Assembly: GCA_031835245.1 (NCBI GenBank)
Contig: JAVKOQ010000382.1
Location: 1 to 45,991, forward strand
Length of the DNA stretch: 45,991 nucleotides
Reading direction: 5' to 3'
Source: Balamuthia mandrillaris
Lineage: Eukaryota > Discosea > Longamoebia > Balamuthiidae
Shown here one piece after another: positions 31,705 to 41,097 of this stretch; position 1 is the stretch's first letter, and each line of letters opens with the position of its first letter. Below the pieces are notes generated by a model. The model was not told the origin of the DNA and searched no databases. It worked only from the letters and a program-made list of their open reading frames with translations. A program made the translations under genes and the position numbers.

Positions 31705-32998
31705 TTATAGGGTTCCTTCCATCCTGGGGTCTTGCTGCAAGATTCTTCCCTTCATGGCCGCATACCGCGCCTCAAACACCTTCCTCCCAAACTCATACAG
31801 TTCCAGGTCCAACTCGCTCATCCTTCTGATCTGTCTTAGTTGGGCATCGCTCAGATCGGGGACATGAATGTCTGTCGGCCTCCTGGACTTGTTGGTCTCC
31901 TTTCCCACCAACGCACTGGGAAAGCGCCGTCCCAGCTTGAACTCCATCATGCGAATGGAGTCCTCATATCGTTCCACCAGGCCCAACAGCTCTATTCCTC
32001 CTTTTTCCATTGGGGCTGTCAACCGGGCTTTGGCCCTTTGCAGGTCCTCTCGGGTGAGCTTTGGTTGAGCAAACTCCCCTCCCTTCTTGCCCCAGAAGCG
32101 AGCCAGTTGGCTGGTGGCTGGGTTGATGCAGGACCATGGCCCAAAATGTTTTTGTTTCTCCTTTGCAGAGAGGAACTGGTCAAACGTTATGCTTTGGAGT
32201 CGAAGCCGCACAGAAACAGAAACATGGTTAACGCAACGAACGCCAGCAAGAAGGAGACAGGAACTGAGAACGAAAAATAAAACGAAAAAGATGGGATGGG
32301 AGAGACCAACTTTTCAAACTTCAGTGGATTCACCCGCCTGGCGTAATTGTATTGGGAGACGGTTCTGCTGACAGGGTCTCGCAAGAAGGTGATGTAGGCC
32401 CCTGGCTTTTCCACCTTCCATTCCTCTTCCTCCGCTATGCCGATTCCTGTCATTGTGTTTTTTTTTTTTAACAAGGAGTAAAAGTTAAACAAGCAGAAGA
32501 GAAGAGAGGAGAGGGAGAGAGAGAGAGAGAGTGTGTGTGTGTACCAAAGTGACCGTACAGGCCGCAATAGGAGTTTTGTTTTTCGGCACTCCAACCCAGA
32601 AAGTCAAAGCGCTGGTTGTTATGCACCACCCCTCCTCTCCCGTCACAAAGGTGCCAAAGCAATTGTTTAAAAGAGGAGCCGGCAGTCTTGGGGATGTGGA
32701 CGAAAAGCAGAAACGGGAGTTCTTCCGAAGACGTCCACGTGGAGCCAGCCCAGTCTTCGGCAAGCTCCTCCACACCTCTTTCTTCTTTATCCCAAAAGAT
32801 TTGATTGCTTTTGAGATGCTTTACGCCAGGTGGAGAACAACTGGAAGATGTCGGCAAGGAAAAAGGTGGAGAGGGGACAAGGGTATAGGAGTAAGAAGAA
32901 GGAGGGAAGTTCGTCGTATTGGCCCTTAAAAAAACGAGAAGGGGACCGGCACAACCGAGAATGAGAGCCACAAGAACAATCCTTGAAGGTCGCGCCAT
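31705..32998 (-). CDS. Membrane-anchored sulfotransferase, copy A
   Basis: Three exons: 32998-32545, 32446-32311 and 32191-31705, giving 358 residues. It is a type II membrane protein: a short Arg-containing N-terminus, then an anchor (IVLVALILGCAGPLLVFL), a Ser/Pro-rich stem and a lumenal sulfotransferase domain, as in Golgi carbohydrate sulfotransferases. The PAPS-binding 5'-PSB loop is FVHIPKTAGSSFKQLL and the 3'-PSB segment is FLRDPVSRTVSQYNYARR; SSF and RDPVSR carry the key contacts. The tail LSDAQLRQIRRMSELDLELY is typical of the HS2ST-like family, which sulfates sugars of glycans. Copies A to D share exon number and intron phases (1 and 2). Copy A ends 15 codons earlier than B because its last residues (GRILQQDPRMEGTL) diverge, suggesting a changed 3' end. 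The acceptor glycan is unknown. Confidence 0.9.
32511..32544. repeat. (GA)n(GT)n tract in sulfotransferase A intron 1
   Basis: GA followed by a short GT run on plus, adjoining the donor site of intron 1. Each of copies B, C and D has a GA tract at the equivalent place. Confidence 0.85.
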
Positions 32999-33357
32999 AC
33001 TTCAAAAAAATATCACCGGTTGTGTACGCTATTTTCTACAAAAAACAAACAGGGGAAATAATAAAAATAACAGGCTGGGAGAGAGCAACAAAAGGAAAAG
33101 CAAGATAGTTATTGCTTGACTGTTGTTCACCAACAAGAAACTAGGGGATTTCTAATTCATTATAAGCCGGTTCATTCATTGGTTGTTTATCCACACGTGA
33201 CAAATTAACTCGGGGGTAACCAGGTTGGTATCTCATCTCAAAGACGCCTTTTTTTTTTCGCCGCACGAGCAAGAAGGGCGGAGAGGAGACGCGAGGAGGA
33301 GGAAGAGCGAGTATAAGAGAGAACGAGGACCAAGAAAAGAAAAGCATAGACAGTGGT
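32999..33357. other. Intergenic region between sulfotransferase copies A and B
   Basis: About 360 bp with the promoter of copy A and the 3' flank of copy B. Mostly AT-rich; no gene was recognised. Confidence 0.5.
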
Positions 33358-34254
33358 TCACTTGTTTGCTTGCAGTTGCAACAACTTGCCATCACTTTCT
33401 TCCTCCTGGGCATAGTCCTGGTGCAAGATTCTTCCCTTCATGGCCGCATACCGCGCCTCAAACACCTTCCTCCCAAACTCATACAGTTCCAGGTCCAACT
33501 CGCTCATCCTTCTGATCTGCCGCAACTGAGCATCGCTCAGATCGGAGACATGAATGTCTGTCGGCCTCCTGGACTTGTTGGTCTCCTTTCCCACCAACGC
33601 ACTGGGGAACCGCCGTCCCAACTTGAACTCCATCATGCGAATGGAGTCCTCATATCGTTCCACCAGGCCCAACAGCTCTATTCCTCCTTTTTCCATTGGG
33701 GCTGTCAACCGGGCTTTGGCCCTTTGCAAATCCTCTCGGGTGAGTTTTGGTTGAGCAAACTCCCCTCCCTTCTTGCCCCAGAAGCGAGCCAGTTGGCTGG
33801 TGGCTGGGTTGATGCAGGACCATGGCCCAAAATGTTGTTGTTTCTCCTTCTCGGTGATGAACTGGTCAAACGTTATGCTTTGGAGTGTAAAGTAACCAAA
33901 AGAAAAACAGTTAATGATGATTGACGATAAGCGAGGAAGAGAGGAGACGACAAATAAGATTTGAAACGACGGTAGAGGTAACAGACAAAGGAACGTGGAG
34001 AAGGAGAACGAAGCGTCGATTCTGAAAAGAACTAACAGAGAATGAGAAAGATGTACTTTTCAAACTTCAGTGGATTCTTCCTCCTGGCGTAATTGTATTG
34101 GGAGACGGTTCTGCTGACAGGGTCTCGCAAGAAGGTGATGTAGGCCCCTGGCTTTTCCACCTTCCATTCCTCTTCCTCCGCTATGCCAATTCCTGTCATT
34201 GTGTTTTTTTTTTGAACAATGAGTAAAGTTAAACAAGCAGAAGAGAGAAGAGAG

Positions 34255-34291
<37 letters not shown>

Positions 34292-34754
34292 TACCAAAGT
34301 GACCGTACAGGCCGCAAAAAGAGTTTTGTTTTTCGGCGCTCCAACCCAGAAAGTCAAAGCGCTGGTTGTTATGCACCACCCCTCCTCTTTCGTCACAAAG
34401 GTACCAAAGCAATTTCTTGAAAGAGGAGCCGGCTGTCTTGGGGATGTGGATGAAAAGCAGAAACGGGAGTTCTTCCGAAGACGTCCACGTGGAGTTGGTC
34501 CATTCGTTCGCCAATTCTTCCAAGCTATTTTCTTCTTCCAGTTCGCTCCGAAAGAGTTGTTCGGTTTTGAGGTCTTTGTCGCTGGGAGAAGACGCCAGGG
34601 AGAAAGGAAGCTTCGGAGACGAACCACGGGTAAAGGAGAAAGCAGACGGAGGAGAAGGAGGGTAGCTAGTGGGATTGACCCGCAAGAAAACGAGAAGCGG
34701 TCCCAAACAACCGAGGAGGAGAGCCACAAGAACAACCCTTGAAGGTCGTGCCAT
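33358..34754 (-). CDS. Membrane-anchored sulfotransferase, copy B
   Basis: Three exons: 34754-34295, 34192-34057 and 33877-33358, giving 371 residues. Same architecture as copy A: anchor (VVLVALLLGCLGPLLVFL), Ser/Pro stem, 5'-PSB LFIHIPKTAGSSFKKLL, 3'-PSB FLRDPVSRTVSQYNYARR and C-terminal LRQIRRMSELDLELYEF. Exon 3 is almost identical to that of copy A at the base level over roughly 400 bp, while the stem is clearly different. This suggests recent duplication or gene conversion of the catalytic half. The C-terminus is full length (DYAQEEESDGKLLQLQANK). It should transfer sulfate from PAPS to a glycan in the Golgi. It is transcribed in the same direction as all other copies. Confidence 0.92.
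34260..34289. repeat. (GA)n microsatellite in sulfotransferase B intron 1
   Basis: CT on the sense strand just downstream of the donor site. Confidence 0.93.
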
Positions 34755-35248
34755 TCCCGCACACGCGTGTGTTTGTTGCCGTGTGTTTTGTTCGCTGTGC
34801 TGCTGCTGTTCCGTGAAGAAATAAGCAGTGACACAGTTGTTGGGGTCCCAGCAATTTTATTACAGGAAAGCAATTAGTGATGCAGATCAACGAATGAATT
34901 ATCAGAAAAATTAATTCATATAATTTGAAATGAATCAAACCTTGATGGTGATTGGTTGATCTTCGGTAAACTTTTTCGTCGACGTATTCAAAGAATTCCC
35001 ACAAATAGTCAGTTAAAAGAGTCACAGGATCACAGAAATATTTATCGTAACCATTCGCACTATGTGTCGGAATTCTTTCAGTCTCTCCGTCTTTTGTTCA
35101 TCTGCACATCTTTCATTCCTTTATGCTCCTAATTTATTAATACCAAAGAACCCCTCTCTCTCTTCTCTCTCTCTTGCCTCTCATGGGTTCGCTGCCATAC
35201 TTGGGTTGCAAGAAGAGAGGAGAGAGAGAGGGAGAGAGGAGGGGGAGG

Positions 35249-35291
<43 letters not shown>

Positions 35292-35353
35292 ATGAACGAC
35301 TATTCATTTGCTCTTTTGTCTTATTTGTTCTTTAATCAAAGATAATCATCTTT
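34755..35353. other. Intergenic region between sulfotransferase copies B and C
   Basis: About 600 bp, AT-rich, with GTCGAC at 34978-34983 and a long GA tract at 35222-35289. No gene or mobile element was recognised. Confidence 0.5.
35222..35289. repeat. (GA)n-rich purine tract, intergenic
   Basis: Imperfect GA/GGGA run ending in a perfect (GA)n, 3' of sulfotransferase copy C. Confidence 0.9.
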
Positions 35354-36154
35354 TCACTTGTAAACTTGCAGCTGCGCTGCCTCTCCATCGCTGGTTTCTT
35401 CTTGCCAGGCATAATCCTGGTGCAAGATTCTTCCCTTCATGGCCGCATACCGCGCCTCAAACACCTTCTTCCCAAACTCATACAGCTCCAGGTCCAACTC
35501 GCTCATCCTCAGAATCCGTCTCAACTGAGCATCGCTCAGATCGGAGACATGAATGTCTGTCGGCCGTTGGGACTTGTTTGTCTGCATCCCAACCAAGTCC
35601 CTGGGAAAGCGCCGTCCCAGCTTGAACTCCATCATGCGAATGGAGTCTTCATATCGTTCCACCAGGCCCAACAGCTCTATTCCTCCCTCTTCCATTGGGG
35701 CTGTCAACCGGGCTTTGGCCCTCCGCAAGTCCTCTCGGGTGGGAAGCGGTTCGTGCAGCTCGTCTTCTTCCGCGTGCCAGAAGCGAGAAAGTTGGCCGGT
35801 GGCTGGGTTGATGCAGGACCATGGCCCAAATAGCTGCTCCTTCTCTTTCGCAGTGATGAACTGGTCAAGAGTTAAGCTGTTGTCGGTTGTGGGATTAAAC
35901 ATTAGAGAAAAGAGAGGCGAACGACGGAAAGGAGAGCCAAGTACTTGCGATATTTGGGATTTCTATTGCTGCCGTAGTTGTACTGAGAGACCATCCTGCT
36001 GACGGGGTCTCTCAGGAAGGTGACGTAGGCCGCTGGCTTGTCAACCTTCCACTCTTCCTGTTCGGCTATGCCTATTCCTTTTTTTAATTATTTTAAAGGT
36101 CTATTTGTGAGCGACGAACGAGCAGGAGAAGAACAAGAGAGCGAGAGGAGAGAG

Positions 36155-36211
<57 letters not shown>

Positions 36212-36708
36212 AGCGGAAGTGTACCAAAGTGACCGTACAGTCCGCAAAACGAGTTTTGCTTCTCAGCGCTCCAACCCAGAAACTCGAATCTCTCAACATG
36301 GTGCACTATGCCGCCGCTTTCATCACAAAGGTAGCTAAGCAGCTGTTTGAAGGAGGAGCCTGCCGTCTTCGGGACGTGAATGAAAAGAATGAACGGGAGT
36401 TCTTCCGTCCATGTGGAGTTGGCCCATTCTTCGGCCAGTTCTTTCAAGCTTTGTTGTTCTTCATAGTCGTCACCCCAAAAGAACTGTTTGTTATTGAGCG
36501 CTTTGTCACTGAGAGGAGTAGGAGAAGGAGAAGAAGGAGCGGCAGCGGGGACGGGAAAAGGGAGGTGCGGAGAAGATGCGGTGTAGCCCGGCGGATAGGA
36601 AGAAGAAGGGAGCGTATAGTTATCGGGCGTGGCCCGCAAGAAGAATAGAAGAGGACCCAAACAACCGAGAAGGAGAGCCGCAAGAACAACCCTTGAAGGC
36701 CGTGTCAT
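35354..36708 (-). CDS. Membrane-anchored sulfotransferase, copy C
   Basis: Three exons: 36708-36225, 36077-35945 and 35876-35354, giving 379 residues. The anchor is VVLAALLLGCLGPLLFFL and the Ser/Pro stem is longer than in A and B. The 5'-PSB is LFIHVPKTAGSSFKQLL and the 3'-PSB FLRDPVSRMVSQYNYGS. The C-terminal half is very close to copies A and B (ELLGLVERYEDSIRMMEFKL), with diverged patches such as WHAEEDELHEPLPTREDL. Exon 2 is one codon shorter than in A and B, matching D. Intron 1 carries two GA tracts (CT on the sense strand) and opens directly after the first exon. The predicted role is Golgi glycan sulfation with PAPS, as for the other copies. Confidence 0.92.
36141..36207. repeat. (GA)n microsatellites in sulfotransferase C intron 1
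   Basis: Two adjacent GA runs on plus, CT on the sense strand. Confidence 0.93.
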
Positions 36709-36876
36709 CGTGCGAAGAAGAACGAAAACAAAAACTTCACGCTTTCACACAGCAATAAAGCGTTACCGGCAATTATTTTTTAATGTATGAATGAAATAAT
36801 AATTCCGAAATATTTCGTAAATTATTTTGAAATTTGGTATTAATCGACAAATTTTGGGAATAGTTACGGCAAAATA

Positions 36877-37720
36877 TTAGCCATTGTTTCTTCTATTCAT
36901 GGCAGCGAGGCGAGCCTCAAACAGCTGTTGGGCGTATTCGTACAATTCTATATCCAGGCGGTTCATCTCCCTCATGCGCCGCAGTTGAGCATCGCTCAGC
37001 TGCGAGAAGTGGAGGTCGGTGGGTCTTTTCGACTGGTTGTTCTGCTGATTGACCAGCTGCTTAGGCAGCTTTAACCCCAGCTTGAAAGACATCAGCTGAA
37101 TGGAATCCTCGTACCGCTCCACCAGGCCCAGAACATCCACTCCGTGAGCTAATCTCCATTTCGCTCTTTGCAAGTCCTCTCGGGAGACCGGGCTCATGGC
37201 AAACTGTTCCTGTATCGAGGTCCAGAAGCGCGGAGTGCCAAGTTGGCTGGTAGCAGGGTCAATGCCAGACCACGGCCCAAAGCTCCATTGCCTTTCTTTT
37301 TTGTCAAGAAACTCGTCCAATGTCAAACTATCAAATTGAAGAACGAGAATTGAAAAGAAAGGTTACAAAACATACAACAATGAGACAGAGAGAGAGGCAC
37401 GAAGAGAAGAGAGAATAAACAAAAGAAATACATCGCATAGGATAAAGAGAATGGAGGGAGAACGAAAACTAAAAGGCTGACAAACAAAAAGAGAGAAAAG
37501 AGAAGTTACTTTGCAGAATCCCCCATTCTTCTGCAAGAAAAATTATACTGGGACAACAACCGACGGACCGGGTCCCTCAAGAACGTGATATACATAACTT
37601 GCTTATGCACCTTCCATTCGTTCATTTCGTCAATTCCATATCCTGGCCCAAAATAAGGGGAGAAAAAGAACTGAATATTCAAAACCACGTTCAAGACAGA
37701 GGAAGAGGAGACAGAGGCAT

Positions 37721-37759
<39 letters not shown>

Positions 37760-38209
37760 CAGCGAAAAAAGCGAACCGATGTGACCATAAAGACTGCAAT
37801 AAGAGTTTTGTTTTCTCTCAGAATAACTCAAGAATCTAAAACTGGAGTGATGGTCCACCACAGCGCCTTTCCTCCCACAGATGTGGTGCAGAAGGTGCTT
37901 GACAGAGGAACCGGCGGTCTTTGGTACATGAACAAAAACAAGGAAAGGAAGAGAGCCTCCCTCCTCCGTATTCCAGGTGAAACGGACCCATTGCTCGGCT
38001 TGGGATTCGACTGCAGGGCTGAAACCTCGTAATGCTTGTTGCTGAAGGATAATGTTTGTTCGAGAAGCGGGTAAAGAGAGATTGTTAGGACGGAACGGCC
38101 GAAGGGAGGAAGTTGCAGCATTGGAGGAATGAAAGAGAAGAAAGTAAAGCAGGGGTGCAGAGCAAGCAACGAAAAGAAACCCCGGCACAAGCCTGGAACG
38201 TGCCATCAT
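36877..38209 (-). CDS. Membrane-anchored sulfotransferase, copy D (diverged)
   Basis: Three exons: 38209-37777, 37642-37510 and 37327-36877, giving 338 residues. The anchor is LVPGFLFVACSAPLLYFLLF and the stem is short. The 5'-PSB is FVHVPKTAGSSVKHLL and the 3'-PSB FLRDPVRRLLSQYNFSCRR. The C-terminal helix is MNRLDIELYEYAQQLFEARL. Intron positions and phases match copies A to C, so it belongs to the same tandem family, but most positions outside the core differ. It is probably the oldest paralogue, and the most likely to have a different acceptor. There are two ATG codons in tandem at the start; the first is used here. The acceptor sugar is not predictable. Confidence 0.9.
37729..37757. repeat. 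(GA)n microsatellite in sulfotransferase D intron 1
   Basis: CT on the sense strand, at the same place as in copies A to C. Confidence 0.93.
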
Positions 38210-38446
38210 TGTTGCTGTGCTAGGCCGAGAAAAAAAATTGTTGTCATGAACTGAAAGGACCTCTTAGTGTTAGGTTTTATTATCCAATAATGCATTACAA
38301 GAAAAAACTTTGGAGAACTACCTGATCGATTGCACTCGCACGTGCGGCCATATTAAGCTGTCGACAGATAAATAGTTCTGAAAAACTGCACTTTTTGTGC
38401 AGCACGGATGACGTGTCAATAGTGTGACGTCAGCCAAACCCACAGA
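38210..38446. other. Divergent promoter region, sulfotransferase D / TatD
   Basis: Compact shared promoter. It has GTCGACAGAT near 38360 and a perfect TGACGTCA at 38425-38432. Confidence 0.5.
38425..38432. promoter_or_regulatory. TGACGTCA palindrome (CRE-type) upstream of TatD
   Basis: Perfect octamer 14 bp before the TatD ATG; the same octamer precedes CDC123. A related GATGACGTGTCA lies 20 bp further upstream. Confidence 0.45.
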
Positions 38447-39451
38447 ATGGAAAAAAGTAGCAAAGGCGAAGCACGGAGCAGCGGTGGTGGTGGTGGTGGC
38501 GTGGAAGCAGCTGCCAACTTGCTGTTCGACTGCCACAACCACTTTCACGACGACTTGCTGGAGTCATGCAGGGAGCTGCTTCCGCGCCTTCCCTTCCAAG
38601 GGCTCTGCCTGATGGGCACGCGACCCGAGGATTGGGCCAAAGTGGCCACCCTAGCCCAAGAAAACCCTGGCAGGGTGATCCCTGCCTTTGGGATCCATCC
38701 CTGGTACGCTCATAGAGCGCCTCATGACTGGGAAGACCGGCTTCGTGGCTGCTTGTCCAGCGTCTCGCGTTGCGTCATGGTAGGAGAGCTGGGCTTGGAC
38801 AAAGCGGCTAAAACGCCAGACACAGGCCAATGCGAGTATGAAGCCCAAAAGGGGATCTTTCTTCGTCAAATGGAAATAGCAACCGAACTGCAGCTGCCCG
38901 TCAACGTTCACTGCGTTCGTGCCTTTGGTGACCTGTTCGAGTTTCTGCGAGGCGGCTTTGCTCCAAAGCACAAGATAGGCGGAGGAGGACATCATCGCTT
39001 TCCTCCTGCCATCATCCTTCATTCCTACGGCGGAACCACCGGCATGCTTTGCTCGTTGCTCAAGCTCAAGGAAGTTGGACAGAGGCTTTACTTCTCTTTC
39101 TCTCCGGTCATCAACCTGGACCGTTGTCCAGAGGAGAAGACCTGCGCTGTCATCGCGCAGGTTCCAGATGATCGGCTCTTGTTGGAAACGGACTTGGACA
39201 GTGCGTATGAGGCCGAGGAGGAACTCGTGAGGATGTGCCGACTCGTCGCAAAGGTCAAAGGGTGGACAGAGGAAGAGACGGCGCTTAGGACCACTGCAAA
39301 TGCAAGGCGGTGCCTTGGTATGCTTTCTGCACGGGAAGAGAGAAGTGAAGGGATAGATGATGAGGAAGAAAGAGAAAGAGGAGAACAAAAAGAAAAACGC
39401 CATCAAGGAGACGACAAAGAAACAGAAAACGAAAAAGCAAAAGAAGTATGA
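38447..39451 (+). CDS. TatD-family metal-dependent hydrolase
   Basis: Single exon, 334 residues. TatD proteins are TIM-barrel nucleases of the amidohydrolase superfamily, with two metals at the active site. The ligands are visible in order: HxH in LLFDCHNHFHDD (the first NH pair), Glu in VMVGELGLDKA, His in LPVNVHCVRAFGD, His in AIILHSYGGTTGM and Asp in RLLLETDLDSAYE. The sequence is closest in style to the eukaryotic Scn1 / Cut9-interacting group of TatD. A Gly-rich N-terminal tail and a ~45-residue Glu/Lys/Arg tail at the C-terminus flank the barrel and are probably disordered. There is no targeting signal. The gene is intronless, starts 14 bp after a CRE-type palindrome, and ends 46 bp from the stop of the convergent YHYH gene. 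Confidence 0.92.
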   Translation: MEKSSKGEARSSGGGGGGVEAAANLLFDCHNHFHDDLLESCRELLPRLPFQGLCLMGTRPEDWAKVATLAQENPGRVIPAFGIHPWYAHRAPHDWEDRLRGCLSSVSRCVMVGELGLDKAAKTPDTGQCEYEAQKGIFLRQMEIATELQLPVNVHCVRAFGDLFEFLRGGFAPKHKIGGGGHHRFPPAIILHSYGGTTGMLCSLLKLKEVGQRLYFSFSPVINLDRCPEEKTCAVIAQVPDDRLLLETDLDSAYEAEEELVRMCRLVAKVKGWTEEETALRTTANARRCLGMLSAREERSEGIDDEEERERGEQKEKRHQGDDKETENEKAKEV

Positions 39452-39497
39452 GAACAAAGAGATTATAGGAACACAAAGTGAAGTGGGTTTATTGTAA

Positions 39498-40865
39498 TTA
39501 ATTATGCAACAACAACGGTGAAGAGTGCAACGAAGCAGCCGCACTCGAAGTAGACCCCTCATTATCTCCATCTCCTCCATCCTCTTCACTTCCATCTCCT
39601 CCATCCTCTTCATCTCCGTCACCATCCTCGTTACTTCCGTCCTCTTCTTTCACAATGACTTGTCCATCTTCCACATAACAAGGACACCAAACGTCATACT
39701 GCAACACTCCTTTCTCTGTTTCTACCTCCACAAACCCTTCTCCGCAGTCCTCATAAAAGTCTTGACACTGCTCTCTTGTTGCTCCTTCCGCGTTGAAGCA
39801 AGCGATGGTATAAGGTTTGCCTTCACTGCCGTCATTCGTGTGGTAATGATACACCGCTTCACTTCCTTCCACTTGGAACAGGTTTCCTTCCGAGTCCACA
39901 AAACTGGAAGATGGAACAGGACCTACATGACCGCCACATGCATCCAAATCCATTGGTGGGTGCTTCTGGCCAGCTTCTCCTTCACTTTCCCATATGCCAT
40001 ATATGCCGACCCCATCCAAAGCGATCCCCACCAAAGGAGAATGGCCTCCAGCAAAAGAGGAAGCAGAAGAACTGTTGCTATAGTCACAAGCAAGATCTGT
40101 GTGATGGTGATAAGGCGTGGCATGCCCTCCACACTCATCCAACATCAACGTGGAGTCAATGGCTTGCTCTCCATCCCCATCACAAGTGAATTCCAACTGC
40201 AACCCACAATCCAAAACCGCCATTCCGGCTTCGCAATACCCATCTTCAGAAGAGGAACAAGCAAAGCCAGGCTCAAAGCCAGCCTCCAAACTGCTGTAGG
40301 TGTTCAGGCCGTGCACGCTCAGGCCGAGCCTGCCCAGCAGTGGAACTTGTTTTTCAACCTCGGAAGGAGAAGAGGAGGAAGCGTCCCAGGTTGGATCGGG
40401 AAACTGTTGAGAGATGCACTCAGCATTTGCGCGTTTGGGGGTTGGATACCAAGGGCATAAGTTGGTTACAAAGGTGCCAGAGAAGCGGCCGCTCTCGGGG
40501 TCGTAGGTCATCCCGTCCAGCAAAAAGTAGTTGGACGTGCCGTCTTGCGCACAAGTTGTAAGGGAAGAGGGTTTGCATTGGTCGGAAGAGGATTCGCCGG
40601 TGGCCATTACTATTGAACCTATAAGCCCTTCAGGGCCTCCTCCTCCATCGACCGGGGGTGGCTGGCGACGAAGATGAGCGGACTGAGAGTCGACGCGTAT
40701 GGCTTTGGCTAAGATGTCGGCAGGGGTCTGCGACACCTTCTGGTGGAAGAGATTGGGGCCAACAACGCGGTCGCCTATGATGTAGTAGTTGAACTGTGGT
40801 TTGGCCAAGGTGCCGATCGCCAGGAGGCCAAAGAGCGCCAAGCAGGCGAACAGAGAGTGGTTCAT
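39498..40865 (-). CDS. Secreted YHYH-domain protein
   Basis: Single exon, 455 residues. Residues 1-21 are a signal peptide (LFACLALFGLLAIGTLA). The YHYH domain (PF14240) is recognised from GIALDGVGIYGIWE, LDACGGHVGPVP and VYHYHTND, and a second CGGH segment (LDECGGHATPYHHHTDLACD) precedes it. The many cysteines fit an extracellular disulfide-bonded protein. The His clusters suggest metal binding, but the biochemical function of YHYH proteins is not established. The C-terminus is an Asp/Glu/Gly repeat (EEDGGDGSEEDGGDGD) followed by Ser/Ala and a short hydrophobic end (SSPLLLHN), possibly a weak GPI signal. An AATAAA lies about 6 bp past the stop, so the 3' UTR should be very short. It overlaps nothing, but converges with TatD. 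Confidence 0.88.
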   Translation of the reverse strand: MNHSLFACLALFGLLAIGTLAKPQFNYYIIGDRVVGPNLFHQKVSQTPADILAKAIRVDSQSAHLRRQPPPVDGGGGPEGLIGSIVMATGESSSDQCKPSSLTTCAQDGTSNYFLLDGMTYDPESGRFSGTFVTNLCPWYPTPKRANAECISQQFPDPTWDASSSSPSEVEKQVPLLGRLGLSVHGLNTYSSLEAGFEPGFACSSSEDGYCEAGMAVLDCGLQLEFTCDGDGEQAIDSTLMLDECGGHATPYHHHTDLACDYSNSSSASSFAGGHSPLVGIALDGVGIYGIWESEGEAGQKHPPMDLDACGGHVGPVPSSSFVDSEGNLFQVEGSEAVYHYHTNDGSEGKPYTIACFNAEGATREQCQDFYEDCGEGFVEVETEKGVLQYDVWCPCYVEDGQVIVKEEDGSNEDGDGDEEDGGDGSEEDGGDGDNEGSTSSAAASLHSSPLLLHN

Positions 40866-41097
40866 GTTTTGTTGTTTGTTCTGCCAAACGAAAGATAAGG
40901 GACAGAGTTCAAATAAATAGATAAATATACGAAATGAAACCGCGTTGCGCGGTTTTGGCCTAAATTTGGGGCGTAACGCCGTTTCATTTTAGCCTAAATC
41001 TTTAATTAAATGGTCCAATCGACAAACGACACGTAAGTTGATTAATTAATTTGCCCTTTGCAACCGTAAGTTTGTTTTTTTTTTTAAGGAAGTTGTT
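40866..41097. other. Intergenic region with nested inverted repeat
   Basis: Between the start of the YHYH gene and the stop of the Rho-like gene. It contains AAACCGCG-TTG-CGCGGTTT at 40937-40955. A second, wider inverted match joins AAATGAAAC near 40932 with GTTTCATTTT near 40981. TCGACAAACG lies at 41019. Confidence 0.7.

Noticed and set aside
38651-39625. 324-codon frame opposite the TatD gene
   Set aside because: It is the reverse of a strongly supported TatD coding region and shows no domain.
39525-40460. 311-codon frame opposite the YHYH gene
   Set aside because: The YHYH frame has signal peptide, domain and conserved motifs; the opposite frame has none.
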